A stretch of DNA of 64,000 nucleotides from the NCBI RefSeq assembly GCF_003097355.1, contig NZ_PYUI01000016.1, forward strand, positions 41,451 through 105,450. The letters run 5' to 3'. This document shows positions 34,548 through 46,697 of the stretch, in pieces. The notes below the pieces were generated by a model, which saw nothing but the letters and a program-made list of their open reading frames with translations, had not been told where the DNA came from and ran no database searches. The position numbers and the translations under genes are program-made. Numbering within the stretch: position 1 is the stretch's first letter; every line of letters begins with the position of its first letter. This stretch comes from Arthrobacter sp. H-02-3. Lineage in GTDB: Bacteria > Actinomycetota > Actinomycetes > Actinomycetales > Micrococcaceae.

Positions 34548-35636
34548 ATGACTGAAGCAGCGAACGGCAAGGCCCGGTTCAGCGCCGGAGAGCGCACCGC
34601 AGGGGAATTCCCCCACTCCCTACCAGGGTTGCGGACGGAGGTGGTCTTGTTCGACGACTCAGAGCAGATGGTCCAGTCGCTGGGCAGCCATGACGAAGCC
34701 CTCCGGTTCATCGAAAACCAGTACCCTGCCGTTGACTTCCATGTCCGGGGGAACGAGCTCGCGATCAGCGGTCCGGCCGCCGACGTGCCGCGCATCATGC
34801 GCCTGCTCAACGAAGTGCGCGGGCTGGTGGCCCGGGGCACCGTCATCACCCCTGCCGTCCTGCAGCAGCTTGTGTCCATGCTCCGCAGCCAGTCACTGCA
34901 GAACCCCGTGGAAGTGCTGACCACCAACATCCTTTCCACCCGCGGCAAGACCATCCGGGCCAAGACGCTGAACCAGAAGAACTACGTGGACGCGATCGAC
35001 GCCAACACGGTGATCTTCGGGATCGGGCCGGCCGGTACCGGCAAGACGTACCTGGCGATGGCCAAGGCGGTCCAGGCCCTGCAACAGAAGGAAGTCAGCC
35101 GGATCATCCTGACCCGTCCTGCCGTCGAGGCGGGGGAGCGCCTGGGCTTCCTGCCGGGCACCCTGAGTGACAAGATCGACCCCTACCTGCGGCCGCTGTA
35201 CGACGCCCTGCACGACATGATGGACCCCGAGTCCATTCCGCGGCTCATGGCCGCCGGCACCATCGAGGTGGCCCCGCTGGCTTACATGCGCGGCCGCACG
35301 CTCAACGACGCCTTCATCATCCTCGACGAGGCCCAGAACACCACGCCGGAGCAGATGAAGATGTTCCTGACCCGCCTGGGCTTCGGCTCCAAGATGGTGG
35401 TCACCGGCGACATCACCCAGGTGGACCTTCCCTTCGGCACCCGTTCGGGGCTGCGGATCGTCGAGGAAATCCTGCAGGGGATCGAGGACGTCAACTTCTC
35501 CGTGCTGGATGCCTCCGACGTCGTCCGGCACCGCCTGGTGGGGGACATCGTCAACGCCTACAGCATCTGGGACGAAGTCCAGAGGAACCGGGTCAAGCAT
35601 TCCGTTGCCCGGGAGACGCGGGGAGAACACGCATGA
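34548..35636 (+). CDS. PhoH family ATPase
   Basis: A 362-residue cytoplasmic P-loop ATPase. An N-terminal KH-like region ([20 protein letters not shown]) precedes the PhoH core with Walker [35 protein letters not shown], Walker [21 protein letters not shown] and [11 protein letters not shown]. The family is linked to RNA metabolism and usually lies before ybeY, as here: the phoH TGA overlaps the ybeY ATG (ATGA), showing translational coupling. ATG 34548 matches the family N-terminus; GGAGGGG lies unusually far upstream (about 25 bases), so initiation may be weak or use structure. Confidence 0.92.
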   Translation: MTEAANGKARFSAGERTAGEFPHSLPGLRTEVVLFDDSEQMVQSLGSHDEALRFIENQYPAVDFHVRGNELAISGPAADVPRIMRLLNEVRGLVARGTVITPAVLQQLVSMLRSQSLQNPVEVLTTNILSTRGKTIRAKTLNQKNYVDAIDANTVIFGIGPAGTGKTYLAMAKAVQALQQKEVSRIILTRPAVEAGERLGFLPGTLSDKIDPYLRPLYDALHDMMDPESIPRLMAAGTIEVAPLAYMRGRTLNDAFIILDEAQNTTPEQMKMFLTRLGFGSKMVVTGDITQVDLPFGTRSGLRIVEEILQGIEDVNFSVLDASDVVRHRLVGDIVNAYSIWDEVQRNRVKHSVARETRGEHA

Positions 35637-36106
35637 GCATTGAGGTCAACAACGAATCCGGTGTGGCGGTCGACGAGTCCGAGCTCGTGGCCCTGTCGCG
35701 TTTCATCTTCGAACGCCTCTACATCCACCCGCAGGCGGAACTGTCCATCCTGCTGGTGGACGAACCGGCCATGGAAAAGCTGCACATCGAACTGATGGAC
35801 GAGCCCGGCTCCACCGATGTCCTCTCGGTGCCGATGGACGAACTGACCCCGGGCACGCCGGACAAGCCGACCCCGCAGGGCATGCTCGGCGATATCGCCA
35901 TCTGCCCCCAGGTGGCCGAGGTCCAGGCCCGGAACGCCGGCCACTCCACCCAGGACGAGATGCTGCTTCTCACCACGCACGGCATCCTGCACCTGTTGGG
36001 TTATGACCACGCCGAGCCGGAGGAAAAGGAAGAGATGTTCGGGCTGCAGCGCGAACTCCTGACCGCGTTCACCGGCAAAGAGGCCCCGTCAGAGACGATT
36101 CAGTGA
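35633..36106 (+). CDS. ybeY: rRNA maturation RNase YbeY
   Basis: A 157-residue zinc-dependent endoribonuclease of the UPF0054 family involved in 16S rRNA 3'-end maturation and ribosome quality control. The metal site [16 protein letters not shown] (three His) is complete near residues 115-130, with DVLSVPMDE and MLGDIAICP upstream as expected. ATG overlaps the phoH stop and its own TGA overlaps the next GTG, so it sits in a tightly coupled phoH-ybeY-CBS protein-era operon. Confidence 0.96.
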   Translation: MSIEVNNESGVAVDESELVALSRFIFERLYIHPQAELSILLVDEPAMEKLHIELMDEPGSTDVLSVPMDELTPGTPDKPTPQGMLGDIAICPQVAEVQARNAGHSTQDEMLLLTTHGILHLLGYDHAEPEEKEEMFGLQRELLTAFTGKEAPSETIQ

Positions 36107-37434
36107 CCCCACTGATTCTTGCCGGCATGGCGCTGGTGTTCCTTAGCTTTGCCGCGGTGCTGACCGCTGCCGAGTCCGCCTTCAACTTCCTGCCCCGGCA
36201 CGACGCCGAACAGGCGGTCCTGAACAGCCGGGGCACGTCGCTGAAGCGGATCCTGGCGCAGCCCGTGGGACACATGCGCGCCCTCCGGTTCTGGCGGATC
36301 TGGTTCGAGATGGCCTCCGCCGTCGCCGTGACCGTCCTCCTGCACAGCCTGCTGGACAACGTGTGGCTCGCCGGCCTGGCCGCCACCGGCATCATGGCAG
36401 TGATCGGTTTCGTGATCGTCGGCGTCTCTCCCCGGCAGCTTGGCCGGGTGCACTCCGCCGCCCTGGTCCGCTTCAGCGCGCCGCTCGTTCGATTCCTTTA
36501 TGCCGTGCTCGGCCCGATTCCGGGCTGGCTGGTCAGCCTGGGCAGCGCAGTCGCCCCCGGCGCGCCGGCGGATAACGAGGCCTTCTTCAGCGAAGAGGAA
36601 TTCCGCGAACTCGTGGACCGCGCCACCGAGTCCGACGTGATCGAGGACAACGAGGCCGAGCTGATCCAGTCGGTCTTCGACTTCGGGGACACCCTGGTCC
36701 GTTCCGTCATGGTGCCGCGGACCGACATCCTCACCATCGACTCCGGATCCAGCCTGCACCGCGCAATGTCGCTCTTCCTGCGCTCCGGGTACTCGCGGAT
36801 CCCGATCATCGGCGAAAACACCGACCAGATCCTGGGCATTGTGTACCTCAAGGACGTCGCCGCTGCGCTGCACAACCTGGGCCCGGCCGAGGAGCCGCCG
36901 GTGGTCGACGAACTCGCCCGGGAGGTCCGCTATGTGCCGGATTCGAAGCCGGTCAGCGACCTGCTGCGGGAACTCCAGAAGGAATCGACGCACGTGGCGA
37001 TCGTCATCGACGAATACGGCGGAACAGCAGGGCTGGTCACGCTCGAGGACCTCATCGAGGAGATCGTCGGTGAGATCGTTGACGAATACGACACCGAAAG
37101 CGCCGAGGCCGTGGCACTCGGTGACGGGAGCTACCGGGTTAGCGCCCGCATGAGCATCGATGACCTCGGCGAGCTCTTCGACCTGGAGCTCGACGACGAC
37201 GAAGTGGACACCGTGGGCGGCCTGCTCGCCAAGGCCCTCGGGCGGGTGCCGATCGTCGGCAGCACCGTCCAGGTCCACGGGCTGTCCCTCCGCGCCGACC
37301 GGCTCGAGGGCCGGCGGAACCGCGTCAGCCACATCATTGCGGCCACCGTAGCAAAAGAAGAAACTGACCTTGAAGACCTTCTCGACGAGGCCGCACCAAT
37401 TCAACAGGGAGTCTCACGTGAGCAAGCAGAATAA
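36103..37434 (+). CDS. Hemolysin-family (DUF21/CBS/CorC-HlyC) membrane protein
   Basis: A 443-residue protein: an N-terminal DUF21 membrane domain with about four helices ([40 protein letters not shown]), a CBS pair ([60 protein letters not shown]) and a C-terminal CorC_HlyC domain ([20 protein letters not shown]). The family includes CorC/MpfA-type magnesium efflux proteins; the hemolysin name is historical. GTG start overlaps the ybeY stop; the end overlaps era by 17 bases. Confidence 0.92.
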   Translation: MTPLILAGMALVFLSFAAVLTAAESAFNFLPRHDAEQAVLNSRGTSLKRILAQPVGHMRALRFWRIWFEMASAVAVTVLLHSLLDNVWLAGLAATGIMAVIGFVIVGVSPRQLGRVHSAALVRFSAPLVRFLYAVLGPIPGWLVSLGSAVAPGAPADNEAFFSEEEFRELVDRATESDVIEDNEAELIQSVFDFGDTLVRSVMVPRTDILTIDSGSSLHRAMSLFLRSGYSRIPIIGENTDQILGIVYLKDVAAALHNLGPAEEPPVVDELAREVRYVPDSKPVSDLLRELQKESTHVAIVIDEYGGTAGLVTLEDLIEEIVGEIVDEYDTESAEAVALGDGSYRVSARMSIDDLGELFDLELDDDEVDTVGGLLAKALGRVPIVGSTVQVHGLSLRADRLEGRRNRVSHIIAATVAKEETDLEDLLDEAAPIQQGVSREQAE

Positions 37435-38377
37435 GTCCGACGGCGAAGCAGCCCACGGCGGCTACCGCGCCGGTTTCTCGGTGCTGGTAGGGCGCCCCAA
37501 CGCGGGCAAGTCCACCCTCACCAACGCCCTTGTCGGCCAGAAAGTGGCGATCACTTCGGCCAAGCCGCAGACGACGCGCCACACCATCCGGGGCATCGTT
37601 CACCGGGACGACGCCCAGCTGATCCTCGTTGACACCCCGGGCCTACACCGCCCGCGCACCCTGCTGGGAAAGCGGCTGAACGAACTCGTCGCGGACACCC
37701 TCGCCGAGGTCGACGCGATCGGATTCTGCCTTCCTGCCAACGAAAAGATCGGCCCGGGCGACAAGTTCATCGCCGCCCAGCTGGCCGCCGTCGGCAACAA
37801 GCCCATCATCGCAATCGTGACGAAGGCCGATACCGTGGACCGCCAGGCCCTCACTGAGCAGCTGCTCGCCGTCGCCGCCCTGGGCCGCGAGGTCCGCGGC
37901 GAGGACGGCTGGAACGACATCGTCCCGGTCTCCGCCACCGACGGCTTCCAGGTCGACACCGTGGCCGACGTCCTGATCAGCCACATGCCGGCCTCGCCGC
38001 CGCTGTACCCGGACGGGCACCTGACGGACGAGCCCGAAGCTGTCATGATCGCCGAACTCATCCGGGAAGCTGCCCTTGAAGGCGTTCGCGATGAACTGCC
38101 GCACTCCCTGGCCGTCGTGGTCGATGAAATCGTGCCGCGGGAAGGGCGTCCCGAAGACCGGCCGTTCCTCGACGTCCGCGTCAACCTGTACGTGGAACGC
38201 CCGTCCCAGAAAGCCATCATCATCGGCAAAGGCGGCGCCCGGCTCCGCGAGGTCGGCACCAACGCGCGCAAGGCGATTGAGGCGCTGCTCGGTGCCCGCA
38301 TCTATCTCGACCTGCACGTCAAGGTGGCCAAGGACTGGCAGCGCGATCCGAAGCAGCTCGTCAAACTCGGCTTCTGA
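37418..38377 (+). CDS. era: GTPase Era
   Basis: A 319-residue GTPase that binds the 3' end of 16S rRNA during 30S assembly. G1 GRPNAGKSTLTNAL, G2 region KPQTTRHTIRGIV, G3 DTPGLHRP, G4 TKAD, then a C-terminal KH domain with AIIIGKGGARLREVGTNARK. GTG 37418 was chosen (CAGGGAG upstream, product starts SKQNKSDGE); a start at 37370 would overlap the previous gene further. Era and YbeY act in the same 16S maturation step, which fits the shared operon. Confidence 0.96.
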   Translation: MSKQNKSDGEAAHGGYRAGFSVLVGRPNAGKSTLTNALVGQKVAITSAKPQTTRHTIRGIVHRDDAQLILVDTPGLHRPRTLLGKRLNELVADTLAEVDAIGFCLPANEKIGPGDKFIAAQLAAVGNKPIIAIVTKADTVDRQALTEQLLAVAALGREVRGEDGWNDIVPVSATDGFQVDTVADVLISHMPASPPLYPDGHLTDEPEAVMIAELIREAALEGVRDELPHSLAVVVDEIVPREGRPEDRPFLDVRVNLYVERPSQKAIIIGKGGARLREVGTNARKAIEALLGARIYLDLHVKVAKDWQRDPKQLVKLGF

Positions 38378-38491
38378 GCCGTACCTTTAGTAAGGCCTCT
38401 AACGGGGCCGGTAGTTGGGCTGTGACCGGGCGCGGGTTCGCCCCGCCGCTCCCAAGAGCGGGCCCATCGGCATTTTCTCAGTTTCGGACAC

Positions 38492-38497
38492 TAAAAT
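38492..38497 (+). promoter_or_regulatory. Likely -10 element of the LCP gene
   Basis: TAAAAT about 37 bases before the GTG start at 38534, in an AT-richer patch of the spacer after era. Confidence 0.5.
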
Positions 38498-38533
38498 GGG
38501 CAAACTCCCCGTTCGTGAAGGAAGGCTCAACAA

Positions 38534-40096
38534 GTGGCTCGACCCCGTGATAACCGCGCCGACGGATCCGCCCCGCCGGTTCGGTCGTCCGCTGCTGCCC
38601 GCCACACCGGCGAAACCGCCGTCGGGCCGGCCCGCCACCTCGGCGCCGTCCGGCGGACTCCCACCTGGCTGAAAGTCACCACGGGCGTCCTCGCGGTCCT
38701 CCTGGTCGGCGTGATCGCGTTTGGCGCCTACTGGGTGATCCGGCTCCAGGGCAACATCACCAAGGCCCCGCTGAGCGCCGGCAGCGTCAAGTCCGAGAAC
38801 TCCGTGAACGACTCGACGGACCGGATGCAGATCCTGATCCTCGGCTCGGACACGCGCGACGGGAAGAATGCCCAGTACGGCTCCAGCGCTGATTCCACCG
38901 GCTACGGGCACTCGGACGTCATGATGCTCATGGACATCTCCGCGGACAACAAGCGCGTCAACGTCGTCAGTTTCCCGCGCGACCTCCTGGTCGATATCCC
39001 CCAGTGCACGGATCCGAAGACCAACAAGGTCTACCCGGCCCAGAAGGGCGTCATGATCAACTCGGCAATGTCCGAGGCCGGGATCGGCTGCGCCGTGGAC
39101 ACCGTCAACAAGCTCACCGGACTCCAGATCGACCACTTCATGATGGCGGACTTCAACGCCGTCAAGGAACTCTCCAACGCCGTCGGCGGTGTGGAGGTGT
39201 GCGTCAGTGACGCCGTCTACGACCCCGACTCCAAGCTCCGGCTGCCCAAGGGCACGTCCACCGTGCAGGGGGAGCAGGCGCTGTCCTTCGTCCGCACGCG
39301 GCACGCCTTCGGTGACGGCGGTGACCTTGGCCGCATCAAGGCCCAGCAGGGCTTCCTGTCATCCCTCACCCGGAAGATCAAGAGCGACGGCACCCTCACC
39401 AACCCGGCACGGATGCTCGGTATCGCCGACGCGATCACCAAGAACCTCACCATCGACGACGGCCTGGCGTCGGTGCCGACGCTGCTGACCGTGGGCAACC
39501 GGCTCAAGAACATCGACGTCGGCAAGGTGGCCTTCGTGGCCACGCCCACCGTTCCGGCCGAATCGGACCCCAACCGGCTGCAGCTGGCCGAACCCGCGGC
39601 GTCGCAGCTTTTTGCCGCCATGCGCAACGACGTTGACCTGACGGATCCGACCGCGACGCCGAGCGCCGCCCCGGCTGCCAGTGCCACGCCGGCCCCTAGC
39701 GCCCCGGCACCGGCCTACGACAAGACGCTGCAGCCGGTCACCGTTGCCAACGGTTCAGGGGTGCCCACGCGGGCCCAGGAGATCATCCAGGCCATCAAGG
39801 GCGCGGGCTTCACCAAGGTGGGCCAGCTGACGGCCCGGCCCGTCGCGACCACTGCCGTCTACTACGGTGCGGACTACGCTGACGTGGCCGCCGATGTCGC
39901 GGCCCTCCTCGGCGTGGCGCCGGGCCAGGTGCTCCCGGCGGCCGGTGTCGTCGGAGTCCAGGTGTACCTGGGCGCCGATTTCGCCAACGGAACACCGACG
40001 GCCGCCGCGACGCCGCAACTGCCCGCGGACATCGTCAACCAGACGGCCGGCGACACCGTCTGCCAGCAGGCGAACCCGGCCCTGATCACCCGCTGA
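38534..40096 (+). CDS. LCP (LytR-CpsA-Psr) family cell-wall ligase with LytR_C domain
   Basis: A 520-residue membrane-anchored enzyme. A cytoplasmic tail precedes one membrane helix (LKVTTGVLAVLLVGVIAFGA, about residues 46-68). The extracellular LCP domain follows (MQILILGSDTRDG, GHSDVMMLMDISADNKRVNV, SFPRDLLVDIP, LSFVRTRHAFGDGGDLGRIK), with the Arg/Asp residues that bind the polyprenyl pyrophosphate head group. A Pro/Ala linker leads to a LytR_C domain (VTVANGSGVPTRAQEIIQAI). LCP proteins transfer glycopolymers from lipid carriers to peptidoglycan. GTG 38534 behind AAGGAAGG. Confidence 0.92.
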   Translation: MARPRDNRADGSAPPVRSSAAARHTGETAVGPARHLGAVRRTPTWLKVTTGVLAVLLVGVIAFGAYWVIRLQGNITKAPLSAGSVKSENSVNDSTDRMQILILGSDTRDGKNAQYGSSADSTGYGHSDVMMLMDISADNKRVNVVSFPRDLLVDIPQCTDPKTNKVYPAQKGVMINSAMSEAGIGCAVDTVNKLTGLQIDHFMMADFNAVKELSNAVGGVEVCVSDAVYDPDSKLRLPKGTSTVQGEQALSFVRTRHAFGDGGDLGRIKAQQGFLSSLTRKIKSDGTLTNPARMLGIADAITKNLTIDDGLASVPTLLTVGNRLKNIDVGKVAFVATPTVPAESDPNRLQLAEPAASQLFAAMRNDVDLTDPTATPSAAPAASATPAPSAPAPAYDKTLQPVTVANGSGVPTRAQEIIQAIKGAGFTKVGQLTARPVATTAVYYGADYADVAADVAALLGVAPGQVLPAAGVVGVQVYLGADFANGTPTAAATPQLPADIVNQTAGDTVCQQANPALITR

Positions 40097-40155
40097 TCGT
40101 CAGGGGCCGTCCGGTTTCGCTGCGTTGGAAAAGCGTTTCTTGGGACCAGCATGAC

Positions 40156-40923
40156 TTAGAACAGTGCGACGCCGGTCAGTTCGGCGAGCCTGTCGGTGAG
40201 CTTGTCCTGGAAGCCGGGATCCGTGACCTCCGGTGCGGCTGTCCGCTGCCGGCGGTGGTGCCAGTACTTGCCGGAGACCAGGGCGCCGGGGTCGTTGCTG
40301 ACGGCGAGCCAGCTTTGGGTGTCCTGGCCCAAGGCAAGGTCGTCCGGCGCGCCGGGGCCGCCCATCCTGGTGGGCACCCAGCCGGGGTCCACGGAGTTGC
40401 TGAGCACTGCGGGCCAGTGCCGCGCGACAGAAGCCGAGAGCGCGGAAACGCAGAGCTTGCTCTCCGAGTAGGCGGTGCTGGCACTCCAGCGCCGCTCGGT
40501 CCAGTCGATGTCCCGGAGATTGCCGTTCACCACGAGGTGCATGCCGCTGCTGATGTAGACCAGGCGGCCGGGCCGCTCGATCAGCGCGGTGAGCACGTAG
40601 GGCGCGAGCACATTGACCGCCAACGTGAGGGAGTGCCCCTCCGGGGTCGCGACGCGCGTGGGCGAAACGTAGACGCCGGCATTGTGGATGACGGCGTCCA
40701 TCCGCCCGTGCCCGTTGACCTGCCCGGCGAGGTCCCGGATTTCGGCGGCGCTGCTGAGGTCCCCGATCACGATGCCGGCCGCCTGTGGAGCGAGCTGAGC
40801 GAGGGAAGCCGCGCGCTCCCTGGAGCGGGCGTGGAGCAGGACCTCATGGCCTTCGTCCAACAGCGTCCGGGCGCTGGCGAGTCCGAGCCCGTCGGTCGAA
40901 CCGGTGATGAAAACGCGGGCCAT
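40156..40923 (-). CDS. SDR family oxidoreductase
   Basis: A 255-residue NAD(P)-dependent short-chain dehydrogenase. Cofactor loop ITGSTDGLGLASA (TGxxxGxG), VIGDLSS, NAG motif in VIHNAGVYVS, and the catalytic Tyr/Lys in TAYSESKLCVSAL with a preceding Ser (VYISSGMHL). The substrate is unknown; sequence style is close to the WW-oxidoreductase-like/retinol-dehydrogenase-like group. ATG 40923 has GGAAGGGA upstream; the longer frame from 41097 reads through a tandem repeat and was rejected. Confidence 0.9.
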   Translation of the reverse strand: MARVFITGSTDGLGLASARTLLDEGHEVLLHARSRERAASLAQLAPQAAGIVIGDLSSAAEIRDLAGQVNGHGRMDAVIHNAGVYVSPTRVATPEGHSLTLAVNVLAPYVLTALIERPGRLVYISSGMHLVVNGNLRDIDWTERRWSASTAYSESKLCVSALSASVARHWPAVLSNSVDPGWVPTRMGGPGAPDDLALGQDTQSWLAVSNDPGALVSGKYWHHRRQRTAAPEVTDPGFQDKLTDRLAELTGVALF

Positions 40924-40939
40924 GGGTGGTCCCTTCCGT

Positions 40940-40986
40940 CGTCTGGTGCTGGTGCTGGTGCCGGTGCTGGTGCCGGTGCCGGGCCG
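40940..40986 (+). repeat. Imperfect hexamer tandem repeat (CTGGTG/CCGGTG)
   Basis: About seven CTGGTG or CCGGTG units fill most of the spacer between the SDR gene and the M13 peptidase gene. It is not in a gene. It may vary by slippage and lies in the 5' leader of the SDR gene. Confidence 0.7.
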
Positions 40987-40996
40987 GCGACCGGCA

Positions 40997-42949
40997 TCAC
41001 CAGATGCTGACGCGCTCCTGCGGCGGCATCCACATGCCGTCCTGCTCGGTGACGCCGAACGCTTCGTGGAAGGCGTCCAGGTTCTTGGCGATCGCATTGG
41101 TGCGGAATTCGTTGGGGGAGTGCGGGTCTGTCGCCAGCCGGCGGACGGCTTCCTCCGTCCGGATGACCTGCCGCCACCCCGCGGCCCAAGACGCGAAGAA
41201 CCGCTGGAACCCCGTCATCCCGTCGAGCACCGGCGGCTCCTGCCCGTCGAGGCTGATCAGGTAGGCCTTGTAGGCGATGGTGAGGCCCCCGAGGTCGCCG
41301 ATGTTTTCGCCCAGGGTGAGCTTGCCGTTGACGTTATGGCCGGGCGCGGCCGTGGGGGAGAGGGCGTCGAATTGCGCCACCAGCTTGGAGGTCAGGGCCT
41401 CGAAGGCGGTGCGGTCGTCCTGGGTCCACCAGTTCCGGAGCAGGCCGCTGCCGTCATACTGCGAGCCCTGGTCATCGAAGCCGTGGCCGATTTCGTGCCC
41501 GATCACCGCGCCGATGCCGCCGTAGTTGACGGCGTCGTCGGCGTCGGCGGTGAAGAAGGGAGGCTGCAGTATGGCGGCGGGAAACACGATCTCGTTGAGC
41601 AGCGGGTGGTAGTAGGCGTTGACCGTCTGCGGGGTCATGAGCCACTTCTCCCGGTCCACAGGTTTGCCGACCTCGTCAAGGTGACGGTCGACGTCGGCGC
41701 TGTGCGCGCGCTCCACGTTCCCCAGCAGATCCGCGGGATCGACCTCGACGGCGGAGTAGTCGATCCACTTGTCCGGGTAGCCGATCTTGGCGCGGAAGGA
41801 GTCCAGCTTCTTGAGCGCCTCGAGCTTGGTTTCCGCGCCCATCCACTCCAGCCCCGTGATGGACTCCCGGTACGCCTCGATCAGGTTGGCCACGAGGCCC
41901 TGCATACGTGCCTTATTGCCTTCCGGGAAGTGCCGGGCAACGTAGATCTGGCCTACGGCCTCGCCGAGGGCCGCCTCGACTACCGCGACGCCGCGCTTCC
42001 AGCGGTCCTTGATCCGCGGCGTCCCGCTCAAGGTCGTGCCGTAGAAGGCGAAGTTCGCGTCCACGAACGCGGAGGACAGGTATGGGGCAGCGGCGCTGAC
42101 GACGCGCATGGCGAGCCATTCCTGCCACGTGGCCAGCGGTTCGCTGTCCAGCAAGGAGGCGGCGCCCGAGAAGAAGTCGGGAGTGCTCATCACGAGTTCG
42201 GTGCGCTTTTCCGGGGCGATGCCGGCCGCGTCGAACCAGTCGGCCAGGAGCGGGAAGAGTTCCGCTGCCTCGGCGGCGGACTTCAGGTTGTACGTCTTCT
42301 GCGGATTCCGCAGCGTCACGTTGTCCCAGTGGTGCGAGGCCAGTGCGGTTTCCAGCGCGACGACCCGCCCGCCCGCGCCATCGGGATCGGCAACGCCGGC
42401 CAGGGCAAGCATGGCCTCGACGTGCTCCTGGTAGGCCTGGACCATGGCCGCGAACTTCTCTTCGCGGTAGTACGACTCGTCCGGAAGGCCGAGGCCGCCC
42501 TGGCCGGTGTAGAGCAGGATCCGGTCCGGGTTGCCGGCGTCCGGCGCGGGGTAGATGTAGAAAAGGCCGCCCACGTCGGCGCGGAACAGCCGTCCGGCCA
42601 GCGCCACGAGTTCGGGAACCGACGTCGTGGCGAACACCTCCGCCAGCCGGGCCCGGAGCGGATCCAGGCCCTTCGCCTCGGCCGCGGCCTCGTCCATGAA
42701 GCTGTTGTAGAGGTCCCCGATCTTCCGCTCGATGCCGGTGGCCTCTGCGCCGCGGGCGGCCGCCTGCTCGATGATCTCCTTCACGGCAAGCTCCGACGCG
42801 TCCCTCAGGGCCGTAAACGTGCCCTCCAGCGGCCGGTCGTCCGGAATGACCGTGCTCGTGAGCCAGCCGCCGTTCACGTACTGGTACAGGTCATCCTGCG
42901 GACGGACACCGGCATCGATGGTGGACAGGTCGATCCCCGAAAGTGGCAC
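40997..42949 (-). CDS. M13 family zinc metallopeptidase (neprilysin/PepO type)
   Basis: A 650-residue peptidase that cleaves small peptides. The zinc site HEIGH in GAVIGHEIGHGFDDQGSQYD is followed about 55 residues later by ENIGDLGG with the third ligand Glu. NAYYHPLLNEIVFPAAILQP upstream is the substrate-binding NAYY motif. No signal peptide is visible, so a cytoplasmic peptidase is likely, as in actinobacteria and lactobacilli. Start GTG 42949 with AAAGGAG upstream. Its gene is divergent from the leuA leader. Confidence 0.94.
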   Translation of the reverse strand: MPLSGIDLSTIDAGVRPQDDLYQYVNGGWLTSTVIPDDRPLEGTFTALRDASELAVKEIIEQAAARGAEATGIERKIGDLYNSFMDEAAAEAKGLDPLRARLAEVFATTSVPELVALAGRLFRADVGGLFYIYPAPDAGNPDRILLYTGQGGLGLPDESYYREEKFAAMVQAYQEHVEAMLALAGVADPDGAGGRVVALETALASHHWDNVTLRNPQKTYNLKSAAEAAELFPLLADWFDAAGIAPEKRTELVMSTPDFFSGAASLLDSEPLATWQEWLAMRVVSAAAPYLSSAFVDANFAFYGTTLSGTPRIKDRWKRGVAVVEAALGEAVGQIYVARHFPEGNKARMQGLVANLIEAYRESITGLEWMGAETKLEALKKLDSFRAKIGYPDKWIDYSAVEVDPADLLGNVERAHSADVDRHLDEVGKPVDREKWLMTPQTVNAYYHPLLNEIVFPAAILQPPFFTADADDAVNYGGIGAVIGHEIGHGFDDQGSQYDGSGLLRNWWTQDDRTAFEALTSKLVAQFDALSPTAAPGHNVNGKLTLGENIGDLGGLTIAYKAYLISLDGQEPPVLDGMTGFQRFFASWAAGWRQVIRTEEAVRRLATDPHSPNEFRTNAIAKNLDAFHEAFGVTEQDGMWMPPQERVSIW

Positions 42950-43053
42950 GGATGCTCCTTTGAGAGGCAGGCCGGCACCGGAGCTTGTGTCGGTGCACGG
43001 TCTGCATAGTGGACGTTGCGGTGGTCTGGCTCCTTCATCTTACGCACCCGTGT

Positions 43054-43059
43054 TACTGT
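43054..43059 (+). promoter_or_regulatory. -10 element of the leuA leader transcript (leaderless type)
   Basis: TACTGT ends 6 bases before the GTG at 43066, so the transcript should begin at the leader-peptide start codon. Confidence 0.55.
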
Positions 43060-43065
43060 GAAAAG

Positions 43066-44942
<1,877 letters not shown>

Positions 44943-44973
44943 TTCGGCCCTTGACGCAGCTGAGGCACAGCGC

Positions 44974-45012
44974 ACTGCGCCGCCGGAACCTTCCGGCGGC
45001 GCAGTCTTCTTT
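44974..45012 (+). terminator. Rho-independent terminator after leuA
   Basis: A stem of about 14 bp (44974-44987 with 44992-45005, loop ACCT), followed by the T-rich CTTCTTT. Confidence 0.8.
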
Positions 45013-45069
45013 GCGCCAACAGGGCGTTGCCCGTGCCGTGTTTCCGCACAGAGAGTGCGAAGATTAACT

Positions 45070-45822
45070 GTGGTCCAACAATCCTTTGCAGCGCGCGCCT
45101 ACCGTGATGACGCCGTCGTGCTGCGCACCCACAAGCTGGGCGAGGCGGACCGGATCATCACGTTGCTGACAAAGCACCACGGCCAGGTCCGTGCGGTGGC
45201 GAAGGGTGTCCGCCGCACCAGCAGCCGTTTCGGCGCCCGGCTGGAGCCGTTCATGGTGGCCGATCTCCAACTGATTTCCGGCCGCACGCTGGACGTCGTG
45301 ACGCAGGCCGTGGCCAAGGGCGCCTACGGCGGCAACATCGCCGCCGACTACGGCCGCTACACGGTGGCCGCGGCCATGACCGAGACGGCGGAGAGGCTCA
45401 CCGACGTCGACGGCGAGGCCGGCACCGCGCAATACAACCTGCTGGTCGGAGCGCTGGCGTCGCTGAGCAGGGGCGACCACGCCCCCGAGCTCATCCTCGA
45501 CTCGTACCTGCTGCGCGCCCTCGCGACCGGCGGCTGGGCGCCCAGCTTCACCGACTGCGCCAGGTGCGGTGCACCCGGCCCGCACACCGCCTTTTCCGCA
45601 CCGCTGGGCGGCATGGTCTGCCCCGAGTGCCGGCCGCCGGGTTCCCCGGCGCCGGCCGCGGAGACGGTGCTCCTGCTGGGTGCCCTGCTCACCGGGAACT
45701 GGACGACGGCGGATGCCTCGGCGTCCGTTCACCGGCGGGAAGCGGCCGGCCTGGTGGCAAGTTACCTCCAGTGGCACCTGGAGAGAGTCCTGAAATCCCT
45801 CAAACATGTGGAGCGAACGTAG
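45070..45822 (+). CDS. recO: DNA repair protein RecO
   Basis: A 250-residue recombination mediator of the RecFOR pathway that loads RecA onto SSB-coated gaps. An N-terminal OB fold ([40 protein letters not shown]) precedes a helical domain with a cysteine zinc cluster CARCGAPG and [11 protein letters not shown] 45070 gives the usual [20 protein letters not shown] start; GTG 45055 in the same frame is an alternative. uppS starts 2 bases after the stop. Confidence 0.94.
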   Translation: MVQQSFAARAYRDDAVVLRTHKLGEADRIITLLTKHHGQVRAVAKGVRRTSSRFGARLEPFMVADLQLISGRTLDVVTQAVAKGAYGGNIAADYGRYTVAAAMTETAERLTDVDGEAGTAQYNLLVGALASLSRGDHAPELILDSYLLRALATGGWAPSFTDCARCGAPGPHTAFSAPLGGMVCPECRPPGSPAPAAETVLLLGALLTGNWTTADASASVHRREAAGLVASYLQWHLERVLKSLKHVERT

Positions 45823-45824
45823 AA

Positions 45825-46694
45825 GTGGCATTGGGAAGAAGCTTGGGAAGGAACCTGGAGAAGAGCCAGGCAAAGCAGGGGGCGGTCCGGCGCCGGACAG
45901 CCCCGGTGGTGGCCCCCTACCCGCACCCGTCCGGGGCTGTTCCGCCCGCCATCCCCGCGGAGTTCATTCCGCGGCACGTCGCGATCGTCATGGACGGCAA
46001 CGGCCGCTGGGCCAACCAGCGCGGCCTGCCAAGGATCGAGGGCCACAAGGCGGGGGAGCCTGCCCTCCTGGACGTCATGGCCGGCGCGATCGAACTGGGG
46101 ATCGAGCACGTCAGCGTGTACGCCTTCTCCACCGAGAACTGGCGCCGGTCCCCGGAGGAGGTGCGCTTCCTCATGGGATTCAACAAGGACGTGCTGCGCC
46201 GGCAGCGGAACCAGCTCGATGAGTGGGGGGTCCGCATCCGCTGGTCCGGGCGGCGCCCGAAACTGTGGGGCTCGGTGATCCGCGAACTCGAAGAGGCCGA
46301 GGACTACACCCGCGGCAACAGCACCTGCACCCTGAACATGTGTATCAACTACGGCGGACGCGCCGAGATCGCCGATGCCGTCGCCGCGATCGCGGAGGAA
46401 GTGGCGCAGGGCCGGCTCAAGCCGGGGGCCATCACCGAACGGACCATCCAGAAGTTCCTGGACGAGCCCGACCTGCCGGATGTTGACCTGTTCCTGCGCA
46501 GCTCCGGCGAGCAACGGCTCTCCAACTTCATGCTGTGGCAGTCCGCCTACGCCGAATTCGTGTTCCTGGACACCCTGTGGCCGGACGTGGACCGGCGGAC
46601 GCTCTGGGACGCCGTCGAGATCTATGCCCAGCGCGACCGGCGGTACGGCGGAGCCGTCGACGCCGCTCCCGCCACAGGCAGCCAAGGCGCCTGA
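45825..46694 (+). CDS. uppS: Isoprenyl transferase (undecaprenyl/decaprenyl diphosphate synthase)
   Basis: A 289-residue cis-prenyltransferase making the polyprenyl carrier for cell-wall synthesis. Motifs: [20 protein letters not shown] with the catalytic Asp, [28 protein letters not shown], and the C-terminal [20 protein letters not shown]. The actinobacterial family contains both decaprenyl and undecaprenyl synthases, so chain length is uncertain. GTG start just after recO, with no strong ribosome site, points to translational coupling. Confidence 0.94.
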   Translation: MALGRSLGRNLEKSQAKQGAVRRRTAPVVAPYPHPSGAVPPAIPAEFIPRHVAIVMDGNGRWANQRGLPRIEGHKAGEPALLDVMAGAIELGIEHVSVYAFSTENWRRSPEEVRFLMGFNKDVLRRQRNQLDEWGVRIRWSGRRPKLWGSVIRELEEAEDYTRGNSTCTLNMCINYGGRAEIADAVAAIAEEVAQGRLKPGAITERTIQKFLDEPDLPDVDLFLRSSGEQRLSNFMLWQSAYAEFVFLDTLWPDVDRRTLWDAVEIYAQRDRRYGGAVDAAPATGSQGA

Positions 46695-46697
46695 GCC